Source: Cellulomonas fimi | Lineage (GTDB): Bacteria > Actinomycetota > Actinomycetes > Actinomycetales > Cellulomonadaceae | Reading direction: 5' to 3' | Assembly (NCBI RefSeq): GCF_028583725.1 | Contig: NZ_CP110680.1 | Coordinates: 3,224,001 to 3,288,000 of the forward strand | DNA: 64,000 nt | Shown here: one piece after another, positions 17,558 through 33,453 of the stretch | How the letters are laid out: each line of letters begins with the position of its first letter | Numbering within the stretch: position 1 is the stretch's first letter | Program-made: the position numbers and the translations under genes | The notes under the pieces: generated by a model | What the model was told of the DNA's origin: nothing | The model's input: the letters and a program-made list of their open reading frames with translations, nothing else | The model's database searches: none

Positions 17558-19104
17558 GCGGCACTTCCTTCCATGACGAGGTCGAGCACGCGGTGCTCGT
17601 CGATCTCGGACGCGGGGCCGGTGTGCACGACGCGGCCCTCGGACAGGACGAGGACGCGGTCGGACAGGCCGAGCACCTCGTCGATCTCGCTGGACACGAC
17701 GACCACGGCGACGCCCTGGGCGGTGAGGTCGGCGACGATGCCGTAGATCTCGGCGCGCGCCCCGACGTCGACGCCGCGGGTGGGCTCGTCGAGCAGCAGG
17801 ACGCGGCAGCCGTGCACGAGCCAGCGGGCGAGCAGCACCTTCTGCTGGTTGCCGCCGGACAGGGTGCGCGCGGTGCGGTCGGGGTCGGACGGGCGCAGGT
17901 CGAGCGCCTGGATCTGCTCGCGCGCCGCGCGCTTCTCGGTCGGCTCGTCGAGGAAGCTCGCGCGGGCCGTGCGGGTGAACGTGGAGAGCGTGATGTTGCG
18001 GTAGACGGGCTCGTCGAGCAGGAGCCCCTGGCTCTTGCGCTCCTCGGGGCACAGGCCGATCCCGGCCCGGACCGCGGCACCGACCGAGCCGCCGCGCAGC
18101 CGCTTCCCGTCGACGGCCACCGTGCCCGTGGTGGGCCGCCGGGCGCCGAACACCGTCTCGAGCACCTCGGAGCGGCCCGAGCCGACGAGTCCGGCGAGGC
18201 CGACGACCTCCCCGGCGCGCACGTCGAAGGACACGTCGTGGAACTCGCCGCGCACGGTGAGCCCGTCGACGGACAGGACGACGGGCGCGTCGTCGGGGAC
18301 GGCCGGGCGGCGCGGGATCGCGTACTCGACCGTGCGGCCCGTCATGAGCCGGATGAGCTCGGCGGTGGGCGTGCTCGCGACGGGCAGGCCGGTCGCGACC
18401 GTGCGGCCGTCCTTGAGGACCGTGATCCGGTCACCGATCTGCCGGATCTCCTCGAGCCGGTGCGAGATGTAGACGACGGCGACGCCCTGCGCGGTGAGCT
18501 CCCGCACGACGCGGAAGAGGTTCGCGACCTCCTCGCTGTCGAGCACCGCGGACGGTTCGTCCATGACGATGACGCGCGCGTCGTGGGACAGCGCCCGCGC
18601 CATGCTGACGATCTGCTTGCCGGCGGCGGGCAGCGACCCGACCTCGCGGTGCGGGGAGACGTCGCCGTGCCCGAGCCGCCGCAGGAGCTCGCGGGTGCGC
18701 TGCGTGGCGGCGCGGCGCTGGGTGAAGCCGCCGCTCGCGAGCTCGTGGCCCAGGTAGATGTTCTCGGCGACGGACAGGCCGTCGACGACGTCGAGCTCCT
18801 GGTACATCGTCGCGACGCCGAGGCGCAGGCCGGCGACGGGGCTCGCGATCGTCACGGGCGTGCCGTCGACCAGGATCTCGCCCTCGTCGGGCTGGTGCGC
18901 GCCCGCGAGGACCTTGATGAGCGTCGACTTCCCGGCGCCGTTCTGGCCGAGGAGGCAGTGGACCTCGCCCGCGCGGACGTCGAGGTCCACGCCATCGAGG
19001 GCGCGGGCGCCGGGGAACTGCTTGACGATGCCGCGCATCTGGAGGATCGGTCGGTCGGGCGAGGTGGCGCCCGGTCGGTCGGTCTGTCGGTCGTCGGTGA
19101 CCAT
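17554..19104 (-). CDS. CUT2-type (RbsA/MglA-like) sugar ABC transporter ATP-binding protein
   Basis: Tandem ABC ATPase of 516 residues energising the adjacent permease. The first domain has Walker A GQNGAGKSTLIKVLAG, a degenerate signature (SLPAAGKQIVSMARAL) and Walker B VIVMDEPSAVLD. The second has the atypical Walker A GLVGSGRSEVLE, signature LSGGNQQKVLLARWL and Walker B VLLLDEPTRGVDVGA. This asymmetry is normal for RbsA/MglA. The ATG at 19102-19104 lies 6 nt behind a strong TTGACC-17-TAGGTT promoter, so it is probably leaderless. It is the first gene of the importer operon, divergent from the ROK regulator. Confidence 0.95.
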   Translation of the reverse strand: MVTDDRQTDRPGATSPDRPILQMRGIVKQFPGARALDGVDLDVRAGEVHCLLGQNGAGKSTLIKVLAGAHQPDEGEILVDGTPVTIASPVAGLRLGVATMYQELDVVDGLSVAENIYLGHELASGGFTQRRAATQRTRELLRRLGHGDVSPHREVGSLPAAGKQIVSMARALSHDARVIVMDEPSAVLDSEEVANLFRVVRELTAQGVAVVYISHRLEEIRQIGDRITVLKDGRTVATGLPVASTPTAELIRLMTGRTVEYAIPRRPAVPDDAPVVLSVDGLTVRGEFHDVSFDVRAGEVVGLAGLVGSGRSEVLETVFGARRPTTGTVAVDGKRLRGGSVGAAVRAGIGLCPEERKSQGLLLDEPVYRNITLSTFTRTARASFLDEPTEKRAAREQIQALDLRPSDPDRTARTLSGGNQQKVLLARWLVHGCRVLLLDEPTRGVDVGARAEIYGIVADLTAQGVAVVVVSSEIDEVLGLSDRVLVLSEGRVVHTGPASEIDEHRVLDLVMEGSAA

Positions 19105-19110
19105 GCGGCG

Positions 19111-19147
19111 AACCTAGGGGCACTTTTGACGACGGTCAAGCAAAAGT
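19111..19147 (-). promoter_or_regulatory. Importer operon promoter with overlapping inverted-repeat operator
   Basis: Minus-strand -35 TTGACC (complement of 19134-19139), exactly 17-bp spacer, -10 TAGGTT (complement of 19111-19116), 6 nt before the ATPase ATG. Overlapping the -35 and spacer is TTGAC-4nt-GTCAA (19126-19139), nested inside a wider ACTTTTG/CAAAAGT pair (19122-19128 and 19141-19147). This is a likely binding site for the divergent ROK regulator. Confidence 0.7.
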
Positions 19148-19204
19148 TGCCGCGGGCGTGGCAGAGTTATGCGAACGTGATCGACGAAAGACGGGTGGTT
19201 CACT

Positions 19205-20392
19205 GTGCGCATGGACGAGCTGACCCGCACCGCGCCACGGCCGACGGGGATCGGCGACATGTTCCAGCTGCTGCGCGACGGCCAGCCCCGCACCCGCTCC
19301 GACCTGGCCACTCTCACCGGACAGGCCCGCTCCACGATCGCTGCGCGCGTCGACGCGCTCCTCGGGTCGGGGCTCGTCTCCCCCGCCGGCGAGGCCACCT
19401 CGACCGGTGGCCGCCCGCCCGCCACGTTCGCGTTCAACCCTGCCGCGCGCGTCGTCCTCGCGGTCGACCTCGGCGCCACGCACGCCCGGCTCGCCGTCAC
19501 CGATCTCGCCGGGACCGTCCTCGCGGAGCACGGCGAGGCCATCGCGATCGCCGACGGCCCCGGCCCTGTGCTCGACCGCGTCGCCGAGCTCGGCCGGCAG
19601 CTCCTCGGCACCGCCGGGCGGGACCCGGGCGACCTCGTCAGCGTCGGCGTCGGCCTGCCGGGACCCGTCGAGCACTCCACCGGCCGCCCCATCAACCCGC
19701 CGATCATGCCCGGCTGGGACGACGCCGACGTGCCCGGCCACCTGACCCGCCTGCTGGGCGTCCCCGTCCTGGTCGACAACGACGTCAACATCATGGCGCT
19801 GGGCGAGCACGCGACCGCCTGGCGGACCGTCGACCACCTGCTGTTCGTCAAGGTCGCCACCGGCATCGGCGCCGGGATCATCTCCGACGGCGCGATCCGC
19901 CGCGGCGCCCAGGGCGCCGCCGGCGACCTCGGCCACATCGCCGTCCCCGGCGGTCTCGACCTGCCCTGCCGGTGCGGCAACACCGGCTGCCTCGAGGCCG
20001 TCGCCGCCGGACCCGCGATCGCCGCCGCGCTGCGCGAGCAGGGCCTCGCCGCGGGCAGCAGCGCCGACGTCGTCGCGCTCGTCCGCGCCGGCGACGTCGC
20101 CGCCGGGCGCGAGGTCCGCGAGGCCGGGCGGCACATCGGTGAGGTGCTCGCCGCGTGCGTCAGCCTGCTCAACCCGTCGATGATCGTCGTCGGCGGGATC
20201 GTCGCCGAGGCCGGGGAGCACCTGCTCGCGGGCATCCGCGAGGTCGTCTACCGGCGGTCCCTGCCGCTCGCCACGCAGCACCTGCGCATCGTCACGACCC
20301 GCACCGGCGTGCGGGCCGGCGTGCTCGGCGCGGCCGCGATGGCCGCCGAGCACGTGCTCTCCCCCACCGCGATCGACGCGCTCGTCGGCTGA
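19205..20392 (+). CDS. ROK family transcriptional regulator of the CUT2 sugar locus
   Basis: Protein of 395 residues. An N-terminal winged helix-turn-helix (PRTRSDLATLTGQARSTIAARVDALLGSGLV, about residues 30-60) is fused to a ROK sugar-kinase-like domain. The latter has VVLAVDLGATHARLAVTDL (ATP-loop-like), VDNDVNIMALGEH, KVATGIGAGIISDG and the zinc motif LPCRCGNTGCLEA. A GTG at 19205 and an ATG at 19211 are both possible. It is divergent from the ABC importer operon and probably represses it, with derepression by a sugar ligand. It converges with the double-GNAT gene 40 bp downstream. Confidence 0.88.
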   Translation: MRMDELTRTAPRPTGIGDMFQLLRDGQPRTRSDLATLTGQARSTIAARVDALLGSGLVSPAGEATSTGGRPPATFAFNPAARVVLAVDLGATHARLAVTDLAGTVLAEHGEAIAIADGPGPVLDRVAELGRQLLGTAGRDPGDLVSVGVGLPGPVEHSTGRPINPPIMPGWDDADVPGHLTRLLGVPVLVDNDVNIMALGEHATAWRTVDHLLFVKVATGIGAGIISDGAIRRGAQGAAGDLGHIAVPGGLDLPCRCGNTGCLEAVAAGPAIAAALREQGLAAGSSADVVALVRAGDVAAGREVREAGRHIGEVLAACVSLLNPSMIVVGGIVAEAGEHLLAGIREVVYRRSLPLATQHLRIVTTRTGVRAGVLGAAAMAAEHVLSPTAIDALVG

Positions 20393-20432
20393 CGCACCGG
20401 CCACCCGCCGGCGCCCGTCGCGCGCGCCCCGC

Positions 20433-24625
<4,193 letters not shown>

Positions 24626-25654
24626 TCATGCCTCCGCTCGTTCCGCCACGATCCGGCCGGCCCGCACGAGCCCGGCCAGGGCCGCGCGCGCGTCGTCGGG
24701 CGACGACCGCCCGGGCGCCTCGCCGGCCAGCAGCACCACGTCGTTCAACCCGGCCTGCGGCAGCCCGACGGACCGCCACGGCCGCGTCAGCGCGTCCGCC
24801 TGCCCGACCACGTCGGGGCCGGCGCACTGCGACGACGCCTGCGGGGGCAGCTCGGCCCACAGCCGCAGCCCGCCCTCGACGGCCTCGGCGACGCGCTCCC
24901 AGCCCTGCTCGCCGATGCCGCCGACCGCGAGCGCGAGCCCGTCGACGCCGGCCGCCCGGATCGCGGGCACCGCGGCCCAGGCCGTGCCGCCGTGCACAGC
25001 GACCGCCGACGCACCCGCCGACCGCACCCCCGAGGCGACCGTGGCGATCCGCTCGGCCGCGACCGGTCCGCGCACCGCGCGCAGCGCGGCGTACCCGGAG
25101 AACGTGGGCAGCACGCCCGCGACGACCTGCGTGAGCAGCGGCTCGTGCAGCAGCACGGTGACCTCGGCGCCGGGGACGACGCGGCGCACGGCGGCGACGT
25201 GCTCGCCCGCGCCCAGCGCGAGCGACTCCGCGAGCTCGCGCACCGCGCCCGCGTCGGAGAGCACCCGGTCGCCGCGAGCGAGGTAGAGGCTCGCGGCGAG
25301 CGTCAGCGGGCCGGCCACGGGCACGACGAGCGGCCCGGTGTAGCCGTGCGCCGCGACCGCGAGCGCGTCGAGGTCCTCCCGCACCAACGCGCGCGCCCGG
25401 GCGAGGTCGCCGCCGGGCCGGTCGGCGAGCTTCCAGCCGTGCGGACCGAGCTCGGCGGGCAGCTCCTCGAGCACCGCGGCGGCGTGACCGGCACGGTCGC
25501 CCCACGGACCGCGCGCGGGCAGCAGCACGGTGAACGGCAGGCCCTGGAGCTCGGACGGCGTGTCGACGAGGTCGCCGACGACGGACGACTGGGCCTCGAG
25601 CGCGTCCGTGCCGGGCCACGGTCCGGTCCCGCTGACCCCGGGTCGGCCGCTCAC
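24626..25654 (-). CDS. MetE/UROD-like TIM-barrel protein (cobalamin-independent methionine synthase family)
   Basis: Protein of 342 residues that resembles the C-terminal barrel of cobalamin-independent methionine synthase. Visible features are [58 protein letters not shown], and a [27 protein letters not shown] segment. The full MetE zinc ligand set (His-x-Cys...Cys) is not evident, so activity as methionine synthase is doubtful. A gene of this type lies between mnmA and ligA in many actinobacteria, including Mycobacterium tuberculosis (Rv3015c, from memory). The GTG at 25652-25654 overlaps the mnmA stop by 4 nt. A link to tRNA thiolation or one-carbon metabolism is only a guess from context. 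Confidence 0.75.
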   Translation of the reverse strand: MSGRPGVSGTGPWPGTDALEAQSSVVGDLVDTPSELQGLPFTVLLPARGPWGDRAGHAAAVLEELPAELGPHGWKLADRPGGDLARARALVREDLDALAVAAHGYTGPLVVPVAGPLTLAASLYLARGDRVLSDAGAVRELAESLALGAGEHVAAVRRVVPGAEVTVLLHEPLLTQVVAGVLPTFSGYAALRAVRGPVAAERIATVASGVRSAGASAVAVHGGTAWAAVPAIRAAGVDGLALAVGGIGEQGWERVAEAVEGGLRLWAELPPQASSQCAGPDVVGQADALTRPWRSVGLPQAGLNDVVLLAGEAPGRSSPDDARAALAGLVRAGRIVAERAEA

Positions 25655-26853
25655 CGGTGTACGCCCGCGGGCACGGCACGGGGCGTCGCGACGGCGTCGC
25701 TCCCCCCGTCCGACGACGACGCGCCGGCGGTCCCCGGAGGCGTCGGGCCCGGGGCCGGCGGCGCCGGTCGTCGGGTGCCGGTCACGGTGGCCTGACCGAG
25801 CACGCGCGTGCCGTCGTAGACGACGAGCGACTGCCCGGGCGCGACGCCCCGCAGACCCGCGGCGGCGTCGACGTCCACGCGCACGGCCCCGCCCGGTGCG
25901 GCGGTCGCGACGGCGGCGACGGGGACCCCGTGCGCCCGCACCTGCACCTCGCACGCGAAGGCCGCGCTGCCGGGCGTGGCAAACCACACGGCCCGGTCCG
26001 CCTCGACGGTCCCGACGGCGAGCTCCTCGGCGGACCCGACGACGACGCGGTTGCGCACCGGCTCGACCGACAGCACGTACCGCGGCTTCCCGTCGGCGGC
26101 CGGCCGGCCGAGCGCGAGCCCCTTGCGCTGCCCGACGGTGTACGCGTACGCGCCGTCGTGCCGCCCGAGGACCTCCCCCGACGTGTCGACGATGTCGCCC
26201 TCGCGCGACCCGAGCCGGTCGCGCAGGAAGCCCTGGGTGTCGCCGTCGGCGACGAAGCAGATGTCGTACGAGTCGGGCTTGGCCGACACCGACAGGCCGC
26301 GCGCGGCGGCCTCGGCGCGGGTCTCGTCCTTCGACGCGACCTCGCCGAGCGGGAACAGCGACCGCGCGAGCCGCTCGGGCCCCATGACGGCGAGCACGTA
26401 CGACTGGTCCTTGGCCGCGTCGCGCGCGCGGTGCAGCTCGCGCGTGCCGTCGTCGCGCACCTCGATGCGCGCGTAGTGGCCGGTGCACACGGCGTCGAAG
26501 CCGAGCGCGACGGCCTTGTCGAGCAGCGCCGCGAACTTGATGTGCTCGTTGCAGCGCACGCACGGGTTCGGCGTGCGGCCCGCCTCGTACTCGGCGAGGA
26601 AGTCGGCGACGACGGTGTCCTCGAACCGCTCGGACAGGTCCCACACGTAGTACGGGATCCCGAGGACGTCGGCGGCCCGCCGCGCGTCGCCCGCGTCCTC
26701 GATCGAGCAGCACCCGCGCGAGCCCGTGCGGAACTGGTCGCGCGTGCGCGACAGCGCCATGTGGACGCCGACGACGTCGTGCCCGGCGTCGACGGCGCGC
26801 GCGGCCGCGACCGCCGAGTCGACGCCGCCGGACAGGGCGGCCAGGACGCGCAT
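25651..26853 (-). CDS. mnmA: tRNA-specific 2-thiouridylase MnmA
   Basis: Introduces sulfur at position 2 of U34 in tRNA(Lys/Glu/Gln), using sulfur supplied by a cysteine desulfurase. Length is 400 residues. The PP-loop SGGVDS is at residues 8-13, catalytic Cys98 in [11 protein letters not shown], and second Cys199 in [15 protein letters not shown]. The central tRNA-binding region and C-terminal beta-barrel ([25 protein letters not shown]) are present. An extra ~40-residue Pro/Ala/Ser-rich tail follows the last barrel strand. The start ATG and the desulfurase stop share one base (TGATG), so the sulfur donor and acceptor enzymes are coupled. Confidence 0.95.
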   Translation of the reverse strand: MRVLAALSGGVDSAVAAARAVDAGHDVVGVHMALSRTRDQFRTGSRGCCSIEDAGDARRAADVLGIPYYVWDLSERFEDTVVADFLAEYEAGRTPNPCVRCNEHIKFAALLDKAVALGFDAVCTGHYARIEVRDDGTRELHRARDAAKDQSYVLAVMGPERLARSLFPLGEVASKDETRAEAAARGLSVSAKPDSYDICFVADGDTQGFLRDRLGSREGDIVDTSGEVLGRHDGAYAYTVGQRKGLALGRPAADGKPRYVLSVEPVRNRVVVGSAEELAVGTVEADRAVWFATPGSAAFACEVQVRAHGVPVAAVATAAPGGAVRVDVDAAAGLRGVAPGQSLVVYDGTRVLGQATVTGTRRPAPPAPGPTPPGTAGASSSDGGSDAVATPRAVPAGVHR

Positions 26854-28052
26854 CAGGCCACCACCGGCGTCTTCCCACGACCGGCGAGCCCGGCGGCCCG
26901 CGCGCGCTCGACGACACCCGGCAGGGCGGCATGCAGCGCGGCGACGTCCGCCTCGGTCGACGTGTGCCCGAGCGTGAACCGCAGCGCGCCCCGCGCGTCG
27001 TCCTCGTCGACGCCCATCGCGAGCAGCACGTGGCTCGGCCGCGGCACGCCCGCCTGGCAGGCCGACCCCGTCGACGCCTCGACGCCCGCGGAGTCGAGCA
27101 GGTACAGCAGCGAGTCGCCCTCGCAGCCCGGGAACGTGAAGTGCGCGTTCGCGGGCAGCCGCCGCGCGGTGTCCGCCGGGCCGCGCAGCACCGCGTCGGG
27201 GACGGCGGCCCGGACGCCCGCGACGAGCCGGTCGCGCAGCGCACCCACGCGAGCCGCGTGCGCGGGCCGCTCGCGCACCGCCTCGTCGAGCGCCGCCGCG
27301 AACGACGCGAGGAGCGGCGCCGCGAGCGTGCCGGACCGCACGCCACGCTCCTGCCCGCCGCCGTGCAGCACGGGCGTGAGGTCGAGCCCGCGCCGCGCGA
27401 GCAGCGCGCCGACCCCGCCCGGGCCGCCGACCTTGTGTCCTGAGACCGTCATGGCATCCAGCCCGGACGCCGCGAAGTCGACGGGCACCTGCCCCACCGC
27501 CTGCACCGCGTCCGCGTGCACCGGGACCCCGTGCCTCCGTGCGAGCGCCACGACGTCGTCGAGCGGCTGCAGCGCACCGACCTCGTTGTTCGCCCACATG
27601 ACCGACAGCAGCGCCGCCTGCGGGCCGTTCTCCTCGAGCTCCTCGCGCAGCGCCGCGACGTCCACCACGCCGTCGGCGTCGACCGGCAGCAGCACCAGCT
27701 CGGCGCCCGCGTGCTCCGCCATCCAGAACGCCGGGTCCAGCACCGCGTGGTGCTCGACGGCCGACACGAGGATCCGGCGCCGCGACGGGTCCTGCGTGCG
27801 CCGCGCCCAGAACAGGCCCTTGACCGCGAGGTTGTCCGCCTCGGTCCCGCCGGACGTCCACACGACCTCGCTGGGCCGCGCACCGAGCGCCGCCGCGGCC
27901 GTCTCGCGCGCCTCCTCGACGACCCGACGCGCCGCCCGCCCGGCCGCGTGCAGCGACGACGGGTTGCCCGGGCGTGCGAGCTGCTCGGTGAGCACGCGCA
28001 CGGCCTCCGGGAGCATGGGCGTGGTCGCCGCATGGTCGAGGTACGCAGTCAT
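26853..28052 (-). CDS. Cysteine desulfurase (NifS/IscS family)
   Basis: PLP enzyme releasing sulfur from cysteine for tRNA thiolation and possibly Fe-S clusters; 399 residues. The N-terminus [18 protein letters not shown] is typical. PLP-binding Lys207 is in SGHKVGG, the His-bearing segment is SAVEHHAVL, and active-site Cys332 is in the loop STGSACQAG. The loop shape is that of class I (IscS/NifS-type) enzymes. The ATG at 28050-28052 is exactly 7 nt behind TAGACT (complement of 28060-28065), which argues for a leaderless transcript and against the alternative GTG upstream. It is the first gene of the desulfurase-mnmA-ligA run. Confidence 0.95.
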   Translation of the reverse strand: MTAYLDHAATTPMLPEAVRVLTEQLARPGNPSSLHAAGRAARRVVEEARETAAAALGARPSEVVWTSGGTEADNLAVKGLFWARRTQDPSRRRILVSAVEHHAVLDPAFWMAEHAGAELVLLPVDADGVVDVAALREELEENGPQAALLSVMWANNEVGALQPLDDVVALARRHGVPVHADAVQAVGQVPVDFAASGLDAMTVSGHKVGGPGGVGALLARRGLDLTPVLHGGGQERGVRSGTLAAPLLASFAAALDEAVRERPAHAARVGALRDRLVAGVRAAVPDAVLRGPADTARRLPANAHFTFPGCEGDSLLYLLDSAGVEASTGSACQAGVPRPSHVLLAMGVDEDDARGALRFTLGHTSTEADVAALHAALPGVVERARAAGLAGRGKTPVVA

Positions 28053-28170
28053 CCGCACCAGTCTACGAACGCGCGCGCGGGACCTCGTCGGGCGGCCACC
28101 GGCGCGCGCCGGTGGCCGGAGGGTGGTCTCACCCTCAGACGAGGTGGACGGGCCTGGCAGGATGTGCGCC

Positions 28171-29157
28171 GTGAGTGCCGACGAGGTCATCGCCCTGCCG
28201 CCCGCGTTCAGCGGCCAGCGGCTGGACTGGCGTGACCTGCCCCGGCACGTCCGTGAGCGCATCAACGCGCTCGCGGGCTCGCAGGTGACCGCCGAGATCA
28301 GCGCGACCAGCGGCTTCAGCCCCGGTTTCGCCGCGGTCCTCGAGGTCGCCGACGGCCGCGGGGTGTTCGTGAAGGCCGTCTCCACCGAGCAGAACCCCGT
28401 CTCGCCGCACCTCGCGCGCGCCGAGATCCGCGTCGCCCAGGCGCTGCCCCCGCAGGTGCCCGCACCCCGGATGCTGTGGTCCGACGACGACGGCGACTGG
28501 GTCATCCTCGGCTTCGAGGTCGTCCACGGCCGCTCGCCCGAGCTGCCGTGGCGTCCCGCCGACCTGTCGGCCGTCGCCGACGCCGTGGGAGCGCTTGCGG
28601 ACGTCGAGCCGCTGCCCGGCCACGACCTGCCCCGCATCGACGACGTGCTCGCGGAGGACTTCACCGGGTGGCGGCGGCTCGTCGACCTCGACGAGGCGAC
28701 GCGCGAGGGTGTCGTCGCCCGGGCCGGGGACCTCGGGCAGTGGGCGCGCGAGCACCACGAGAAGCTCGTCCTCTGGGAGCAGGAGGCCCTGCGCGTCTGC
28801 GCGGGCGACGCGCTCGTGCACGGCGACCTGCGCGCCGACAACGTGATGATCGACGACCAGCACCGCGTGTGGCTCATCGACTGGCCGCACGCGGCGATCG
28901 GCGCCCCGTGGCTCGACTGGGCGTTCATGCTGCCGAGCGTGAGCCTCCAGGGCGGCGGCGACCCGGACGTCGTGTTCCGCGCGTCCGCGGTCAGCGAGGG
29001 TGTCACGGGCGACGACCTGCGCGCCGTCCTCGCGGGCCTGTCGGGCTACTTCGTCGCGTCGTCGCTGCAGCCCCCGCCCCCGGGCATCCCGAACCTGCGC
29101 CGCTTCCAGGCCGCGCAGGGCGTCGCCGCCCTCCGCTGGCTCCGCGACCTCTCCTGA
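28171..29157 (+). CDS. Aminoglycoside phosphotransferase (APH)-fold kinase
   Basis: Small-molecule kinase of 328 residues. The N-lobe has GFSPGFAAVLEVADGRGVFVKAVS (nucleotide-binding Lys). The catalytic loop is ALVHGDLRADNVMID, the metal-binding segment is WLIDWPHAAIGAPWLDWAFML, and a C-terminal helix bundle follows. It is distinct from the shorter APH-fold protein at 3453-4325 (little similarity beyond the motifs). GTG at 28171 lies 7 nt behind CAGGAT, a weak -10-like box; an ATG at 28162 is also possible. It is divergent from the desulfurase operon and convergent with etfA across a shared hairpin. The substrate is unknown. Confidence 0.85.
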   Translation: MSADEVIALPPAFSGQRLDWRDLPRHVRERINALAGSQVTAEISATSGFSPGFAAVLEVADGRGVFVKAVSTEQNPVSPHLARAEIRVAQALPPQVPAPRMLWSDDDGDWVILGFEVVHGRSPELPWRPADLSAVADAVGALADVEPLPGHDLPRIDDVLAEDFTGWRRLVDLDEATREGVVARAGDLGQWAREHHEKLVLWEQEALRVCAGDALVHGDLRADNVMIDDQHRVWLIDWPHAAIGAPWLDWAFMLPSVSLQGGGDPDVVFRASAVSEGVTGDDLRAVLAGLSGYFVASSLQPPPPGIPNLRRFQAAQGVAALRWLRDLS

Positions 29158-29168
29158 TCCCCCGCCGC

Positions 29169-29205
29169 CAGGGGTGCCGTCCGCACCCGCGGAACGGCAC
29201 CCCTG
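29169..29205. terminator. Bidirectional terminator-like hairpin between APH-fold kinase and etfA
   Basis: A perfect 12-bp stem (29169-29180 with 29194-29205) with a 13-nt loop lies between two convergent genes that stop at 29157 and 29222. It can serve both directions. Confidence 0.65.
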
Positions 29206-29221
29206 TCGTCGTCGACGCGGA

Positions 29222-30217
29222 TCAGGACTCGGACGTCAGGCGGCGGAGCTCCGCCGCGGCCTGCGGGAGGACCGTGAACAGGTCGCCCACGACGCCGAAG
29301 TCGGCGATCTCGAAGATGGGCGCGTCGGCGTCGGAGTTGATCGCGACGATCGTGCCGGACGCCTGCATGCCGCCGCGGTGGTGCACGGCCCCGGAGACGC
29401 CCGCGCCGATGTAGAGCCGCGGGGAGACGGTCACGCCGGTCTGGCCGATCTGCGCGTCGTGGCCGATCCACCCCTCGTCGGTCGCGACGCGCGTGGCGCC
29501 GACGGCGCCGCCGAGGACGTCGGCGAGCTCCTCGACGGCCGAGAAGTCGCCCTCGGTGCCGCGACCGCCGACGACCACGACGTGCGCGCTGCCCAGGTCG
29601 GGGCGGCCGCTCGTGGGCCGCTCCGACCGCTCGACGACCGTGACGCGCCGGGCGCTCTCGGACGCCGTCACCGCGTGGTCCACGACCGCGGGCGCCCCAC
29701 CGGTCGCGGAAGCGTCGACGACGACGGAGTTCGCCTTCACCGTGACGACGGCGAGCGGCGCGGTCACGGCGCAGCGGGTGTTCCACGTGCCGGCGAACAC
29801 GGTCTTGGACGCGACGTAGCGGCCGTCCTCGACGACGAGCCCGTCGGCGTCGGTGACGACCCCGGCGCCGGTGGCGACCGCGAGGCGCGCGGCGGCCTCC
29901 TTGTTCTCGAACGAGGACACGAGCAGCACGAGCCCGGCACCGGTCGCGGCGACGAGCGAGCCGAGGGCCTCGGCGAGCACGGCCGACAGGTGCAGGTCGG
30001 CGTCGGTGACGACGCGGTGGACCTGGGTGACGCCGAGGGCGCCGAGGTCGGCGAGCACGTCGGGGGACGGCTCGGAGTCGGCCGGCCACACGCCGTGCAC
30101 GCCGGCGCCGCCGGACAGCGCCGCGGCGAGCGTCGCGATCTCCCGCACGGGGCTGCGCAGCGCGCCCTCGGGCGTGTGGTCGAGCAGGACGAGGACGGGC
30201 GCTGTCGTTCCGGTCAC
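29222..30217 (-). CDS. etfA: Electron transfer flavoprotein subunit alpha
   Basis: FAD-binding subunit of ETF, the soluble carrier that passes electrons from acyl-CoA and other dehydrogenases to the quinone pool; 331 residues. The C-terminal FAD domain is clear: VVVVGGRGTEGDFSAVEELADVLGGAVGATRVATDEGW, IGQTGVTVSPRLYIGAGVSGAVHHRGGMQASGTIVAIN, and DAPIFEIADFGVVGDLFTVLP. The GTG start is at 30215-30217. It follows etfB on the same strand with about 60 bp between, which is the usual etfBA order. Confidence 0.96.
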   Translation of the reverse strand: MTGTTAPVLVLLDHTPEGALRSPVREIATLAAALSGGAGVHGVWPADSEPSPDVLADLGALGVTQVHRVVTDADLHLSAVLAEALGSLVAATGAGLVLLVSSFENKEAAARLAVATGAGVVTDADGLVVEDGRYVASKTVFAGTWNTRCAVTAPLAVVTVKANSVVVDASATGGAPAVVDHAVTASESARRVTVVERSERPTSGRPDLGSAHVVVVGGRGTEGDFSAVEELADVLGGAVGATRVATDEGWIGHDAQIGQTGVTVSPRLYIGAGVSGAVHHRGGMQASGTIVAINSDADAPIFEIADFGVVGDLFTVLPQAAAELRRLTSES

Positions 30218-30278
30218 GGCGTTCTCGATTCTCGGGTGGTGCGAGGGCCCGGGCGTCCGGGCGGTACGGACGGAGGGC

Positions 30279-31076
30279 TCAGACGAGCTTGTTCTCGACG
30301 AGGTAGCGCGCGAGCTTCACGCCCGCCTCGCCGTCGTCGGTGACGAGCACGCGGTTGTCGCGCGCGGGACGGGCGGCGGCGGCGACCACCGAGGTGCGCG
30401 CACCCGCGGCGCCCACGTCCGACGCCTCGAGGCCCAGGTCGGCCAGCGTGAGCGTCGTGACCGGCTTCTTGCGGGCCGCCATGATGCCCTTGAAGTTGGG
30501 GTAGCGCGGCTCGTTGGCCTGGTCCGTCACGGAGACGACGGCGGGCAGCGACGCCTCGAGGACCTCGGTCGCGTGGTCGAGGTTGCGGCGCACGCGCACC
30601 GTCCGGGCGGCGGCGTCGACCGCGAGCTCGGCGGCGAGCGGCAGCGCGGGCAGGTCGAGCAGCGTCGCGAGCGCCGTCGGGAGGAGCGAGGTGAGGCCGT
30701 CGAGGCCCGCCATGCCGGTGACCACGAGGTCGACGGGCTCCTGCGCGGCGAGGTGCTGCACGGCGGCGGCGAGCACACGCGCGGTCCCGATCGCGTCGGA
30801 CCCGGCGATCGCGTCGTCGACCACGTGCACGGCCTCGTCGGCGCCCATCTGCAGGCCCTTGCGGACCGCGTCCGCGGCGTCCTCGGGCCCGACGGTCAGC
30901 GCGACGACGGACCCGTCGCCGAGGGACTCGACGAGCGCGAGCGCCGCCTCGAGGGCGTTCTCGTCCAGCTCGTTGAGCGTGCCGTCCCCGCCGTCGCGCA
31001 CCACGCGACCGTCGGGGCCGAGGGCCCGCTCCGACTGGATGTCCGGGACGTGCTTGACGCAGACGACGATCCTCAC
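30279..31076 (-). CDS. etfB: Electron transfer flavoprotein subunit beta
   Basis: AMP-binding partner of EtfA, 265 residues. It begins MRIVVCVKHVPD, and contains NELDENALEAALAL, the characteristic DAVRKGLQMGADEAVHV, LVVTGMAGLDGLTSLLPTALATLLDLP and PRYPNFKGIMAARKKP (the recognition-loop region). The GTG at 31074-31076 is 7 nt behind TAACGT (complement of 31084-31089), a leaderless arrangement. It is the first gene of etfBA and divergent from glgX. Confidence 0.96.
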   Translation of the reverse strand: MRIVVCVKHVPDIQSERALGPDGRVVRDGGDGTLNELDENALEAALALVESLGDGSVVALTVGPEDAADAVRKGLQMGADEAVHVVDDAIAGSDAIGTARVLAAAVQHLAAQEPVDLVVTGMAGLDGLTSLLPTALATLLDLPALPLAAELAVDAAARTVRVRRNLDHATEVLEASLPAVVSVTDQANEPRYPNFKGIMAARKKPVTTLTLADLGLEASDVGAAGARTSVVAAAARPARDNRVLVTDDGEAGVKLARYLVENKLV

Positions 31077-31196
31077 GGCGGAGACGTTACCGCCCGCGGC
31101 GCCAGCCACGGACCGCCGTGTCGAGGGGCGGAAACCTGGCCCGGGACGACGTCGCGACCCACGCCGGACCCACGCCGGACACGTCCGTCCAGCACA

Positions 31197-33413
<2,217 letters not shown>

Positions 33414-33419
33414 CGCCCT

Positions 33420-33447
33420 TCTGGACGTCCGTCCAGACGTGTACCGT
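33420..33447 (+). promoter_or_regulatory. Inverted repeat and -10-like box upstream of the flavoprotein gene
   Basis: TCTGGAC-4nt-GTCCAGA (33420-33437) begins 6 nt after glgX ends and immediately precedes TACCGT (33442-33447), which is 6 nt before the flavoprotein ATG. The repeat sits where a -35 region would be, so it may be an operator. A short terminator for glgX is the alternative. Confidence 0.45.
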
Positions 33448-33453
33448 CGCGAC

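Noticed and set aside
24626-25654. True cobalamin-independent methionine synthase (metE)
   Set aside because: Only about half the length of MetE, lacking the duplicated N-terminal barrel and a visible complete zinc-ligand set.
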